Origin: an uncultured Clostridia bacterium
Lineage (GTDB): Bacteria > Bacillota > Clostridia > TANB77 > CAG-508
Reading direction: 5' to 3'
Length of the DNA stretch: 9,563 nucleotides
Assembly (NCBI GenBank): GCA_947626705.1
Contig: CANQTJ010000060.1
Coordinates: 1-9,563 of the forward strand
Positions 1 through 5,821 of the stretch are shown piece by piece. The translations under genes were made by a program, and so were the position numbers. Each line of letters starts with the position of its first letter. Position 1 is the first letter of the stretch. The notes under the pieces were generated by a model. It worked only from the letters and a program-made list of their open reading frames with translations. It was not told where the DNA came from and did no database searches.

Positions 1-358
1 TGTTGGTAACGGTAAGGCAGCTGAAGTTCCAGATGCAATAAAAAAAGCTATTCAAGAAGCTAAAAAGAATTTAGTTGAAGTGCCAATAGTTAATACTACA
101 GTACCTCATGAATATGTTGGAAAATTTGGTAGCGCAAAAGTTCTATTAAAACCAGCTGCTGTTGGTACTGGATTAATAGCAGGAGGAAGTGTTAGACCAG
201 TATTAGAGCTTGCAGGATATAAAAATATAAGAACAAAAGTTATTGGTACAAATAATCCAAGAAATGTAGTTTATGCTACAATAGAAGGATTAAAAGCTAT
301 GCAAACAGCTGAACAAGTAGCTAAAAAAAGAGGTAAAAAAGTAGAAGAAATATTATAA
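1..358 (+). CDS. rpsE: 30S ribosomal protein S5, C-terminal part (5' end outside window)
   Basis: This is the C-terminal ~118 residues of ribosomal protein S5, a small-subunit protein of the decoding and mRNA-entry region. The reading frame is open from base 2 at the window edge to a TAA stop at 356-358, so the gene starts upstream. A GTG in frame at 80 is an internal valine codon. Recognisable S5 features are the VGNGK stretch at the edge, then VGKFGSAKVLLKPAAVGTG, GGSVRPVLELAGYKNI and NNPRNVVYATIEGL, which form the conserved C-terminal domain. The next gene is rplO after only 64 bases. In most bacteria rpmD (L30) lies between them, and here it is missing. The call is very secure from sequence and context. 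Confidence 0.97.
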   Translation, partial: VGNGKAAEVPDAIKKAIQEAKKNLVEVPIVNTTVPHEYVGKFGSAKVLLKPAAVGTGLIAGGSVRPVLELAGYKNIRTKVIGTNNPRNVVYATIEGLKAMQTAEQVAKKRGKKVEEIL

Positions 359-404
359 AAAATATATTTATACAAAAGGAATAAAATTTTACATAAAAAA
401 GAAT

Positions 405-413
405 AAGGAGGTG
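405..413 (+). promoter_or_regulatory. Strong ribosome binding site of rplO (decides the start)
   Basis: AAGGAGGTG is complementary to nine bases of the usual 16S rRNA 3' end. An in-frame GTG at 411 is part of this Shine-Dalgarno sequence and so cannot be the start. The ATG at 423, nine bases downstream, is the correct start. The same GGAGGTGCAAA context recurs before rpmJ and rpsM. Confidence 0.9.
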
Positions 414-422
414 CAAACCAAA

Positions 423-857
423 ATGAAACTAGGAACACTAAAACCAGCTAAAAAGAGAGTTGCAAAAAAAATAATAGGACGTGGAATTGGTTCTGGTAAT
501 GGTAAAACATCTGGAAGAGGACATAAAGGACAAAAAGCAAGATCAGGTGGAGGAGTAAGAAGAGGATTTGAAGGTGGTCAAACACCACTATATAGAAGAT
601 TACCAAAAAGAGGATTTACAAATATAAATGCTAAAAATTATACAGAAGTAACTTTAACAATGTTGAATAAATCAACAGTTACAGATGTTACTGCAGAAAC
701 TTTAATCTCAGACAGAATAATTAGCAAAGCAAATGATGGAATAGTAATACTAGCAACAGGAAATTTAGATAAAAAACTAAATGTTAAAGCTAAGAGATTT
801 ACAGCAAAAGCAAAAGAAAAAATTGAAGCTTTAGGCGGAAAGGCAGAGGTGATTTAA
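423..857 (+). CDS. rplO: 50S ribosomal protein L15
   Basis: L15 is a large-subunit assembly protein that threads a long basic N-terminal tail into 23S rRNA. The product is 144 residues, normal for the family. It opens MKLGTLKPA and carries the Gly/Arg/Lys-rich tail with GRGIGSGNGKTSGRGHKGQK and SGGGVRRGFEGGQTPLYRRLPKRGF (residues ~19-66), the signature of L15. The C-terminal domain ends with the VKAKRFTAKAKEKIEALGGKAEVI-like helix (written here only as a description of residues ~121-144). I chose ATG 423 rather than the in-frame GTG 411 because the latter lies inside the Shine-Dalgarno sequence. The TAA stop is followed directly by the TTG start of secY, suggesting translational coupling. Confidence 0.96.
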   Translation: MKLGTLKPAKKRVAKKIIGRGIGSGNGKTSGRGHKGQKARSGGGVRRGFEGGQTPLYRRLPKRGFTNINAKNYTEVTLTMLNKSTVTDVTAETLISDRIISKANDGIVILATGNLDKKLNVKAKRFTAKAKEKIEALGGKAEVI

Positions 858-2180
858 TTGTTTAAAACAATCAAGAATGCATTTAAGACACCTGATGTAA
901 GGAAAAGAATATTATATACACTATTATTAATAGTAATTTTTAGATTAGGGTGCTATATTACTGTACCTGGAGTAAATAGTATAGCATTAAATGATGCAAT
1001 GAGTTCAACAAATGGAGTAGCAGGATTAATAGATATGATTTCAGGAGGTGCATTTTCTAGATTTTCAGTTTTTGCAATGTCAATTAGTCCTTATATAACA
1101 GCTTCAATTGTTATTCAGTTATTAGCAATGATAATACCATCTTTAGAGAGATTAACTAAAGAGGGTGGAGAAGAAGGAAGAAAGAAAATTAATAGATATA
1201 CAAAAATATTGACTTTAATATTAGCTTTAGTAGAAGCAATTGGTGTTTTTGTATCATATAAAAGTTCTGGAATATTTGTAAATACGCAATTTTCTACAGC
1301 TGCTTTAGTAGTAATATCATTAGTTGCTGGTACATCTATATTAATGTGGCTTGGAGATGAAATAACAAGTAAAGGAATTGGAAATGGTATTTCTATGATA
1401 ATTTTTATAGGTATTATTTCAGGACTACCAAGTTTTGTAACAACATTGTGGAAATTAATGATAACAAGTAGTGGATTGAGTACAACTGGTTTATTAATTT
1501 CAATAGGAATATTAATAGGTGCTATAGTGTTAGTAGCAGGTGTTATATTTATACAACAAGCAGAAAGAAGAATACCTGTACAATACTCTAAAAAAGTAGT
1601 TGGAAGAAAAATGGTAGGCGCACAGAATACACATATACCATTAAAACTTGCAATGGCAGGAGTTATGCCAATAATATTTGCATCATCATTTTTAACATTT
1701 CCAGCAATGATAATACAAATATTCGTAAGTGATATTGCTAGTAAAACAGGTTTTTTATCTGTGATATATAAGTTTTCAATAGCTACATCATCTTCAAGTG
1801 TAGGAATTGGATACACAATAGTAAACGCATTAGTATATTTAGTATTAATAATGGCATTTACATTTTTCTATACTTATGCAACATTTAATCCAGCAGAGGT
1901 ATCAAATAATATAAAGAAAAATGGTGGATTTATACCAGGAATAAGAGCAGGAAAACCAACAACTGATTATTTATCATCAATAATAGCAAAATTAACATGG
2001 TTTGGTGGATTTTTCTTAGCAGTAATTGCAATATTACCAATGTTATTAAGATTTACAGGATTGAATATTGCATTTGGTGGTACATCAATATTAATTGTTG
2101 TTGGTGTAGCATTAGAAACAGTACAACAACTAGAATCTCAATTAGTTATGAGACACTATAAAGGATTCTTAGATAATTAA
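858..2180 (+). CDS. secY: Protein translocase channel subunit SecY
   Basis: SecY forms the membrane channel through which SecA or ribosomes push unfolded preproteins, together with SecE and SecG. The 440-residue product has the normal length and about ten hydrophobic spans. Visible landmarks are the basic N-terminus, the first span at ~18-36, a plug-like segment after VPGVN (~37-40), the span-2 region SGGAFSRFSVFAMSISPYITASI (~62-84, in part), QQAERRIPVQY at 233-243 in a cytoplasmic loop, GGFIPGIRAGKPT at 356-368, and a basic C-terminal tail MRHYKGF. The start is a TTG at 858-860, preceded by GAGGTGAT (846-853). It abuts the rplO stop with no gap. A 366-base spacer follows, so adk is not tightly coupled. 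No missing key segment was seen. Confidence 0.97.
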   Translation: MFKTIKNAFKTPDVRKRILYTLLLIVIFRLGCYITVPGVNSIALNDAMSSTNGVAGLIDMISGGAFSRFSVFAMSISPYITASIVIQLLAMIIPSLERLTKEGGEEGRKKINRYTKILTLILALVEAIGVFVSYKSSGIFVNTQFSTAALVVISLVAGTSILMWLGDEITSKGIGNGISMIIFIGIISGLPSFVTTLWKLMITSSGLSTTGLLISIGILIGAIVLVAGVIFIQQAERRIPVQYSKKVVGRKMVGAQNTHIPLKLAMAGVMPIIFASSFLTFPAMIIQIFVSDIASKTGFLSVIYKFSIATSSSSVGIGYTIVNALVYLVLIMAFTFFYTYATFNPAEVSNNIKKNGGFIPGIRAGKPTTDYLSSIIAKLTWFGGFFLAVIAILPMLLRFTGLNIAFGGTSILIVVGVALETVQQLESQLVMRHYKGFLDN

Positions 2181-2196
2181 TATGGTAGAGTATAGT

Positions 2197-2240
2197 ATTT
2201 ATATTATAGGTAAGTTCGTTGAGCTTCCTATAATATAAAT
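2197..2240 (+). repeat. Interspersed hairpin element, copy 1 (after secY)
   Basis: A 14-bp perfect inverted repeat, ATTTATATTATAGG (2197-2210) with CCTATAATATAAAT (2227-2240), encloses a further short helix: AAG (2212-2214) with CTT (2224-2226), then TTC with GAG, a 3-base loop and a bulged T2211. Copy 2 at 8224-8264 shares most of this sequence. No T-run follows, so it is not a typical intrinsic terminator, although it could act in mRNA 3' end stability. Confidence 0.75.
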
Positions 2241-2531
2241 AATTTATGTTTAAATTGTTATACTATATTAATAGTTTAAATATTAAGATTATAAAAAATG
2301 TATGTTTTATAATTATGTTTTATAATATAGTCGTTTTTATAATGTTTACTTAGATACTTGCAAAAAAGTTGCAAGTAATTTGCACGTAAATAAAAAGAGT
2401 GAAGTATGCTTATATTTTATTGATAATAAAAACTATATAATTAGTCAAAAGAGAAAGAAGTCATTAAAATATTAGAATATTTTTAAGGTAAATATTATAA
2501 AGATTATTATATTTAATAATCTAAATTATTT
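2241..2531 (+). other. Rest of the secY-adk spacer: tandem repeat and hairpins, no gene
   Basis: No convincing gene lies here. Visible elements are a perfect 13-bp tandem repeat TATGTTTTATAAT twice at 2301-2326; an 8-bp hairpin ACTTGCAA (2356-2363) with TTGCAAGT (2369-2376) and a 5-base loop; and an 8-bp hairpin AGATTATT (2501-2508) with AATAATCT (2515-2522), ending 9 bases before the adk Shine-Dalgarno sequence. The last hairpin could influence adk translation. TATAAT-like strings are frequent, but none has a matching -35 box at 16-18 bases, so I do not call a promoter. The adk ribosome binding site is AAGGAGAG at 2532-2539. Confidence 0.5.
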
Positions 2532-2546
2532 AAGGAGAGATTCATA

Positions 2547-3212
2547 ATGATAATTATTATGTTAGGAGCACCTGGAACTGGAAAAGGAACAGTTGCCTCA
2601 ATATTACAAGAAAAACTTAATATTAAACATATAGCTACAGGAGATATATTTAGGAAAAATATAAAAGAAAAAACAGAATTAGGAATGTTAGCTGAAAAAT
2701 ATATAATAGATGGAGATTTAGTTCCAGATGATATAACAATAAAAGTAGTAGAAGATAGATTAAATAAACCTGATATAGAAAATGGAATAATACTAGATGG
2801 ATTTCCAAGAACTGTTAGACAAGCACAAGAATTAGATATAATATTACAAAAAAAAGGAAAAAAAGTTGATAGAGTTATAAATTTAGTTACACCAGATGAA
2901 GAAATAATTGAAAGAACTATTAATAGAAGGGTTTGTTCTAATCAAGAATGTAGAGAAGTTTATAATTTATTATTAAAAAGACCTAAAATAGAAGGAATAT
3001 GTGATGTTTGTGGAAGTAAACTTATAAAAAGAAAAGATGATACAGAAGAAACAGTTAGAACAAGACTAAAAACATATTTTGAACAAACTAGTCCATTAGT
3101 AGAATATTATGAAAAACAAGGTAATTTAATGACTCAACAAGTTAGCAAATCAATAAATAAATTAGGAAAAGATGTAGCAGAAGACATTGTTAAAATATTA
3201 AATAATAAATAA
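2547..3212 (+). CDS. adk: Adenylate kinase, long form with zinc-finger LID
   Basis: Adenylate kinase catalyses ATP + AMP = 2 ADP in the cytosol and sets the adenylate balance. The 221-residue product starts at ATG 2547 behind AAGGAGAG (2532-2539). The P-loop is GAPGTGKGT at residues 7-15. TGDIFR (31-36) and DGFPRT (84-89) belong to AMP binding and catalysis. The long LID domain (~125-165) carries four cysteines, C130, C135, C152 and C155, a structural zinc site common in Gram-positive enzymes. The first pair is spaced C-X4-C instead of the usual C-X2-C. RKDDTEETVRTRL (~162-174) supplies LID arginines and acids. Its place between secY and map is the usual one in Firmicutes. Confidence 0.96.
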   Translation: MIIIMLGAPGTGKGTVASILQEKLNIKHIATGDIFRKNIKEKTELGMLAEKYIIDGDLVPDDITIKVVEDRLNKPDIENGIILDGFPRTVRQAQELDIILQKKGKKVDRVINLVTPDEEIIERTINRRVCSNQECREVYNLLLKRPKIEGICDVCGSKLIKRKDDTEETVRTRLKTYFEQTSPLVEYYEKQGNLMTQQVSKSINKLGKDVAEDIVKILNNK

Positions 3213-3241
3213 TATTTTTCTTTTAAAAGGAGAGATATAAA

Positions 3242-4012
3242 GTGGTAACAATAAAGTCAAAAAAAGAAATAGAATTTATGAGAGAAGCTTGCAAAGTTGT
3301 CGCATTAACATATAATGAACTAGAAAAGCATATAAAGCCAGGTATATCTACTTTAGAATTAGATAAAATTGCAGAAACAACAATGAAAAATTTAGGAGCC
3401 ATTCCAGCAGAAAAAGGATATAATCCAGGAATAAAAGGTATACCTAAATTTCCTGCATCTATATGTGTTTCTATAAATGATGAGGTAATACATGGTATAC
3501 CTTCTAAAGATAGAATATTAAAAGAAGGAGATATAGTAAGTATTGATACAGTAGCTTTAAAAAATGGATTCAATGGAGATGCTGCAAGAACTTTTATAGT
3601 AGGAAAAACTACAAAAGAAAATAAAAGATTAGTAGATGTTACAAAACAAGCTTTTTTTGAGGGAATAAAATATGCAAAAGTAGGAAATAGAATAGGTGAT
3701 GTATGCCACGCTATAGGAGAATACGTTCATTCACAAGGCTTTTCAGTAGTTAGAGAGTTTCAAGGACATGGAATAGGAAAACAAATGCATGAAGATCCTG
3801 GAATACCTAATTATGGAAAAGCAGGGAGAGGCATAAGGTTAGAAGCCGGTATGACTCTTGCAATTGAACCTATGGTAATACAAGGAAAACCTAATATTTT
3901 AGAATTAGAAGATGGTTGGACAATAGTGACAGAAGACGGAAGTATGTCAGCACATTATGAAAATACAATTTTAATTACAGAAAAAGAACCGGAAATATTG
4001 ACAATACTTTAA
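3242..4012 (+). CDS. map: Methionine aminopeptidase, type I
   Basis: This cytosolic metalloprotease removes the initiator methionine from nascent proteins. The 256-residue product contains all five expected metal ligands: D102, D113, H176, E209 and E240, in the contexts SIDTVALKNGFNGDAARTF, GHGIG, IEPM and HYENT. H84 in VIHGIP and H183 in MHEDP are the usual substrate-site histidines. Around residues 60-70 (NPGIKGIPKFP) there seem to be about six residues more than in the compact bacterial enzymes, by recollection and without an alignment. The start is GTG 3242, seven bases after AAAGGAGAG (3226-3234), and 29 bases after adk, so the two are probably cotranscribed. The last codons overlap the -35 box of the promoter for infA. 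Confidence 0.96.
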   Translation: MVTIKSKKEIEFMREACKVVALTYNELEKHIKPGISTLELDKIAETTMKNLGAIPAEKGYNPGIKGIPKFPASICVSINDEVIHGIPSKDRILKEGDIVSIDTVALKNGFNGDAARTFIVGKTTKENKRLVDVTKQAFFEGIKYAKVGNRIGDVCHAIGEYVHSQGFSVVREFQGHGIGKQMHEDPGIPNYGKAGRGIRLEAGMTLAIEPMVIQGKPNILELEDGWTIVTEDGSMSAHYENTILITEKEPEILTIL

Positions 4013-4026
4013 AATTAATGTATAAT
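3998..4026 (+). promoter_or_regulatory. Perfect consensus sigma-A promoter for infA and the alpha genes
   Basis: TTGACA (3998-4003), a 17-base spacer, and TATAAT (4021-4026) match the housekeeping promoter consensus at all twelve positions with ideal spacing. The -35 box lies within the last codons of map, and the -10 box is 8 bases after the map stop. Transcription would begin near 4033, giving infA a leader of about 127 bases. This promoter would let infA-rpmJ-rpsM-rpsK-rpsD-rpoA-rplQ be transcribed apart from the upstream genes. Confidence 0.85.
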
Positions 4027-4029
4027 ATA

Positions 4030-4080
4030 ATAGTTATTATTGAAACTATAGGTAATTTTTGTCTTAATTACTTTATTTTT
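4030..4080 (+). promoter_or_regulatory. Two hairpins in the infA leader, the second terminator-like
   Basis: Just at the expected transcript start, ATAGTT (4030-4035) can pair with AACTAT (4044-4049). Next, GTAATT (4052-4057) pairs with AATTAC (4066-4071), extended by a G-T and an A-T pair, and is followed by the T-rich run CTTTATTTTTC. The second could be a weak intrinsic terminator, either ending map transcripts or attenuating the infA transcript. The stem is short and AT-rich, so this is tentative. The remainder of the spacer to 4146 shows no other element. A KOW-domain gene that some Firmicutes carry between map and infA is absent. Confidence 0.35.
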
Positions 4081-4159
4081 CAAGGTTTTTAAGATTTTAA
4101 TTATTTTATATTAATAATAAATCATATATTAAAAAATTGCTCTTATAGGAGGGGATATT

Positions 4160-4378
4160 TTGGCAAAGGAAGATGTTATAGAAGTAGAAGGTACAGTAGT
4201 TGAAGCATTACCAAATACTAATTTTAAGGTTGAACTAGAAAATGGACATCAAATATTAGCTCATATTTCAGGAAAACTTAGAATGAATTATATAAAAATC
4301 TTACCAGGTGATAAGGTTAAATTAGAACTTTCACCTTATGACTTAACAAGAGGTCGTATAATATGGAGAGCAAAATAA
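4160..4378 (+). CDS. infA: Translation initiation factor IF-1
   Basis: IF-1 binds the A site of the 30S subunit and helps IF-2 and IF-3 to assemble the initiation complex. The 72-residue product is exactly the family length and is a single OB-fold domain. It reads MAKEDVIEVEGTVVEALPN at the start, then NGHQILAHISGKLRMNYIKILPGDKV and LSPYDLTRGRI, which are diagnostic. The start is TTG at 4160, five bases after AGGAGGGG (4147-4154). It is probably the first gene of the transcript from the promoter at 3998-4026. Confidence 0.97.
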   Translation: MAKEDVIEVEGTVVEALPNTNFKVELENGHQILAHISGKLRMNYIKILPGDKVKLELSPYDLTRGRIIWRAK

Positions 4379-4460
4379 AACAGATTTCTATTATTTTAAT
4401 AGTTATATAAATCAAAAGATAAAAAAATATTTTTTGTAAAAAATTTAGATTAACCCAAAT

Positions 4461-4492
4461 ATTATAGTGAGATTAGCAAGTTTATCTATAAT
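4461..4492 (+). repeat. Possible diverged third copy of the hairpin element (before rpmJ)
   Basis: ATTATAG (4461-4467) pairs with CTATAAT (4486-4492). The same two heptamers frame copies 1 and 2, and the enclosed length is 18 bases here against 18 and 17 there. The inner sequence differs and pairs only weakly with G-T pairs, so homology is uncertain. The rest of the 159-base infA-rpmJ spacer has a short hairpin CTATTA/TAATAG at 4388-4402 and nothing else clear. Confidence 0.35.
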
Positions 4493-4537
4493 AAAAGAAA
4501 GCTGTAAAAGCTAATAAAATAGGAGGTGCAAAAAAAC

Positions 4538-4651
4538 ATGAAAGTAAGACCATCAGTAAAACCAATATGTGAAAAATGCAAATTAATAAAAAGAAAAGGA
4601 AAACTTAGAATTATCTGTGAAAATCCTAAACACAAACAAAGACAAGGATAA
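4538..4651 (+). CDS. rpmJ: 50S ribosomal protein L36, zinc-binding form
   Basis: This 37-residue protein begins MKVRPSVKPICEKCK and ends KHKQRQG, which is unmistakably L36, a small protein of the large subunit. It carries the zinc-ribbon ligands C11, C14, C27 and H32, spaced C-X2-C-X12-C-X4-H, so it is the zinc-binding form and not the cysteine-free paralogue. The ATG at 4538 follows AGGAGGTG (4521-4528) with good spacing. The gene is short enough to be missed by ordinary length cut-offs. infA lies 159 bases upstream, and rpsM is separated from it by an unusually long and structured 279-base spacer. Confidence 0.96.
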   Translation: MKVRPSVKPICEKCKLIKRKGKLRIICENPKHKQRQG

Positions 4652-4668
4652 TTTTAATAAAAGTTTAT

Positions 4669-4853
4669 AACACAAATAGGTAGCGGCTGTGAAATATATA
4701 TTATATATATTAAACATATCCATTTGTGTTTATATATATGTCTAAAAATATCTAAAGACCCGGTAGCATGGGTGCATTTCACCTTTAGAAAAATATAGAC
4801 AGATAATATAAATTTTATCAAATAGTTTTAAATTATAAGAGATATTTGATGAA
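4669..4853 (+). ncRNA. Candidate structured leader RNA upstream of rpsM
   Basis: The 279-base rpmJ-rpsM spacer holds several helices. H1 pairs AACACAAAT (4669-4677) with ATTTGTGTT (4722-4730) and encloses a smaller helix at 4693-4700/4704-4711. H2 stacks TGTCTA (4739-4744)/TAGACA (4796-4801), TCTAAAG (4751-4757)/CTTTAGA (4783-4789) and ACCC (4758-4761)/GGGT (4770-4773). Between the first two stems is a symmetric AAAATA/AAAATA internal loop. GTGAAAT (4689-4695) inside H1 is complementary to ATTTCAC (4776-4782) in H2, a possible pseudoknot that would compete with the inner H1 helix. H3 pairs 4814-4824 with 4843-4853 (11 bp, one G-T). The hexamer GGTAGC occurs at 4679 and 4762. Its position before rpsM suggests an alpha-operon leader, perhaps bound by S4, but no known family was recognised. 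Confidence 0.5.
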
Positions 4854-4914
4854 TTATATTATAACTAAAGAATAAGTTTATAAGATTAGTTTATTAGTAG
4901 TAAAAGAATAATTT

Positions 4915-4921
4915 GGAGGTG
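4915..4921 (+). promoter_or_regulatory. Ribosome binding site of rpsM (decides the start)
   Basis: GGAGGTG is followed by GCAAA-type context and then ATG at 4931, nine bases later. An in-frame TTG at 4913 overlaps this Shine-Dalgarno sequence and would add six non-homologous residues, so it is rejected as a start. Confidence 0.88.
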
Positions 4922-4930
4922 CAAAATAAT

Positions 4931-5299
4931 ATGGCTCGTATAGCTGGAGTAGATTTACCTAAAGAAAAAAGGGTAGAAGTAGGACTTACATACATATATG
5001 GAATAGGACTAACAAGTTCTCAAAAAATTCTAGAAAAAGCTGGTATAAATCCTGATACTAGAGTAAAAGATTTAACAGATGAAGAAGTTAATAGCATAAG
5101 AAAGGTTATTGATGAATCATATACAGTAGAGGGAGATTTAAGAAGAGAAGTAGCTTTAAATATTAAAAGACTTACAGAAATAGGATGTTACAGAGGATTA
5201 AGACATAGAAAAGGATTGCCAGTAAGAGGACAAAGAACAAAAACAAATGCTAGAACAAGAAAAGGTCCAAGAAAATTGGTTAGTAAAAGTAAAAAATAA
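4931..5299 (+). CDS. rpsM: 30S ribosomal protein S13
   Basis: S13 sits in the head of the 30S subunit, contacts the P-site tRNA and forms bridges to the 50S subunit. The 122-residue product begins MARIAGVDLPKEKRVEVGLTYIYGIG, the helix-two-turn-helix region of the family, and ends with the basic GLRHRKGLPVRGQRTKTNARTRKGP tail that reaches the tRNA (described here as residues ~90-114). I use ATG 4931. A TTG 18 bases upstream lies in the ribosome binding site. It is the first gene after the structured spacer at 4652-4930, in the place of the first gene of the classical alpha operon. rpsK follows after 58 bases. Confidence 0.96.
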   Translation: MARIAGVDLPKEKRVEVGLTYIYGIGLTSSQKILEKAGINPDTRVKDLTDEEVNSIRKVIDESYTVEGDLRREVALNIKRLTEIGCYRGLRHRKGLPVRGQRTKTNARTRKGPRKLVSKSKK

Positions 5300-5357
5300 T
5301 TTTAAATGAATTAAAAGCATCAATTAAAGTATAGAGTTAAGGAGGGAATTTTAGAAA

Positions 5358-5756
5358 ATGGCTAATAATAAAACAACAAGAAAATCAATCGCTAGAAGAA
5401 ATAGAAAAAACATCGAAAAAGGTGAAGCACATATTCATTCTAGTTTTAACAATACAATAGTTACAATAACAGATACACAAGGAAATGCAATTTCATGGGG
5501 AAGTGCTGGAGAATTAGGATTTAAAGGTTCTAGAAAAAGTACACCTTATGCAGCAGGACAAGTAGCAGAAACAGCAGCAAAAGTAGCTATGGAACATGGT
5601 TTAAAAACAGTAGAAGTATTTGTTAAAGGACCAGGAGCTGGAAGAGAAGCAGCTATAAGGTCACTTCAAACAGCTGGTTTAGAAATAAGTGCAATAAAAG
5701 ATGTAACACCAATACCACATAACGGATGTAGACCACCAAAAAGAAGAAGAGTTTAA
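5358..5756 (+). CDS. rpsK: 30S ribosomal protein S11
   Basis: S11 lies on the platform of the 30S subunit and contributes to the mRNA exit and E-site region. The product is 132 residues, close to the usual 129. It has a basic N-terminal tail (MANNKTTRKSIARRNRKNI), then AHIHSSFNNTIVTITDTQGNAISW (~24-47, in part), GFKGSRKSTPYAAG, VKGPGAGREAAIRSL and the C-terminal DVTPIPHNGCRPPKRRRV, all diagnostic. The ATG at 5358 follows AAGGAGGG (5339-5345) with a 12-base gap, slightly long. It is followed by a 151-base spacer to rpsD. Confidence 0.97.
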   Translation: MANNKTTRKSIARRNRKNIEKGEAHIHSSFNNTIVTITDTQGNAISWGSAGELGFKGSRKSTPYAAGQVAETAAKVAMEHGLKTVEVFVKGPGAGREAAIRSLQTAGLEISAIKDVTPIPHNGCRPPKRRRV

Positions 5757-5791
5757 TATATATTTTTAAAAATATTAGTGGTTAGATATTA

Positions 5792-5821
5792 TATGCAAAA
5801 ATTAATAGAAATTTTTGTATA
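5792..5821 (+). promoter_or_regulatory. Hairpin in the rpsK-rpsD spacer
   Basis: A 12-bp stem pairs 5792-5803 with 5810-5821 (core CAAAAATT/AATTTTTG, one G-T pair) around a 6-base loop. Just after the rpsK stop is a 16-base AT palindrome at 5760-5775. Before the rpsD ribosome binding site, AATCAA pairs with TTGATT around 5861-5880. No T-run follows the main stem, so it is not a clear terminator. Its role is unknown: it may be an rpsD leader structure or mRNA processing site. Confidence 0.4.

Noticed and set aside
411..422. GTG upstream start for rplO.
   Set aside because: It is part of the Shine-Dalgarno sequence AAGGAGGTG. The ATG at 423 matches the family N-terminus.
1115..1816. Long reverse-strand open frame opposite secY (233 codons).
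   Set aside because: It is the antisense shadow of a clear secY gene, rich in Ile and Asn from complementing AT-rich codons, with no recognisable domain or ribosome binding site.
2246..2353. Small hydrophobic open frame of 35 codons in the secY-adk spacer, starting with ATG.
   Set aside because: There is no Shine-Dalgarno sequence, it crosses the 13-bp tandem repeat, and a hydrophobic product is expected by chance from T-rich DNA.
2420..2441. TTGATA and TATAAT in the secY-adk spacer as a promoter.
   Set aside because: The spacing is only 10 bases, too short for a sigma-A promoter.
4725..4754. TTGTGT with TATCTA before rpsM as a promoter.
   Set aside because: Both boxes match poorly, and the bases are better explained by the stems of the structured RNA.
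4913..4930. TTG upstream start for rpsM, adding six residues.
   Set aside because: It lies in the ribosome binding site, and S13 proteins begin MARIAG at the ATG at 4931.
4652..4930. A known riboswitch, T-box or small self-cleaving ribozyme upstream of rpsM.
   Set aside because: I compared it from memory with T-box, twister, pistol, hammerhead, preQ1, c-di-GMP and fluoride motifs, and the conserved core bases are not present.
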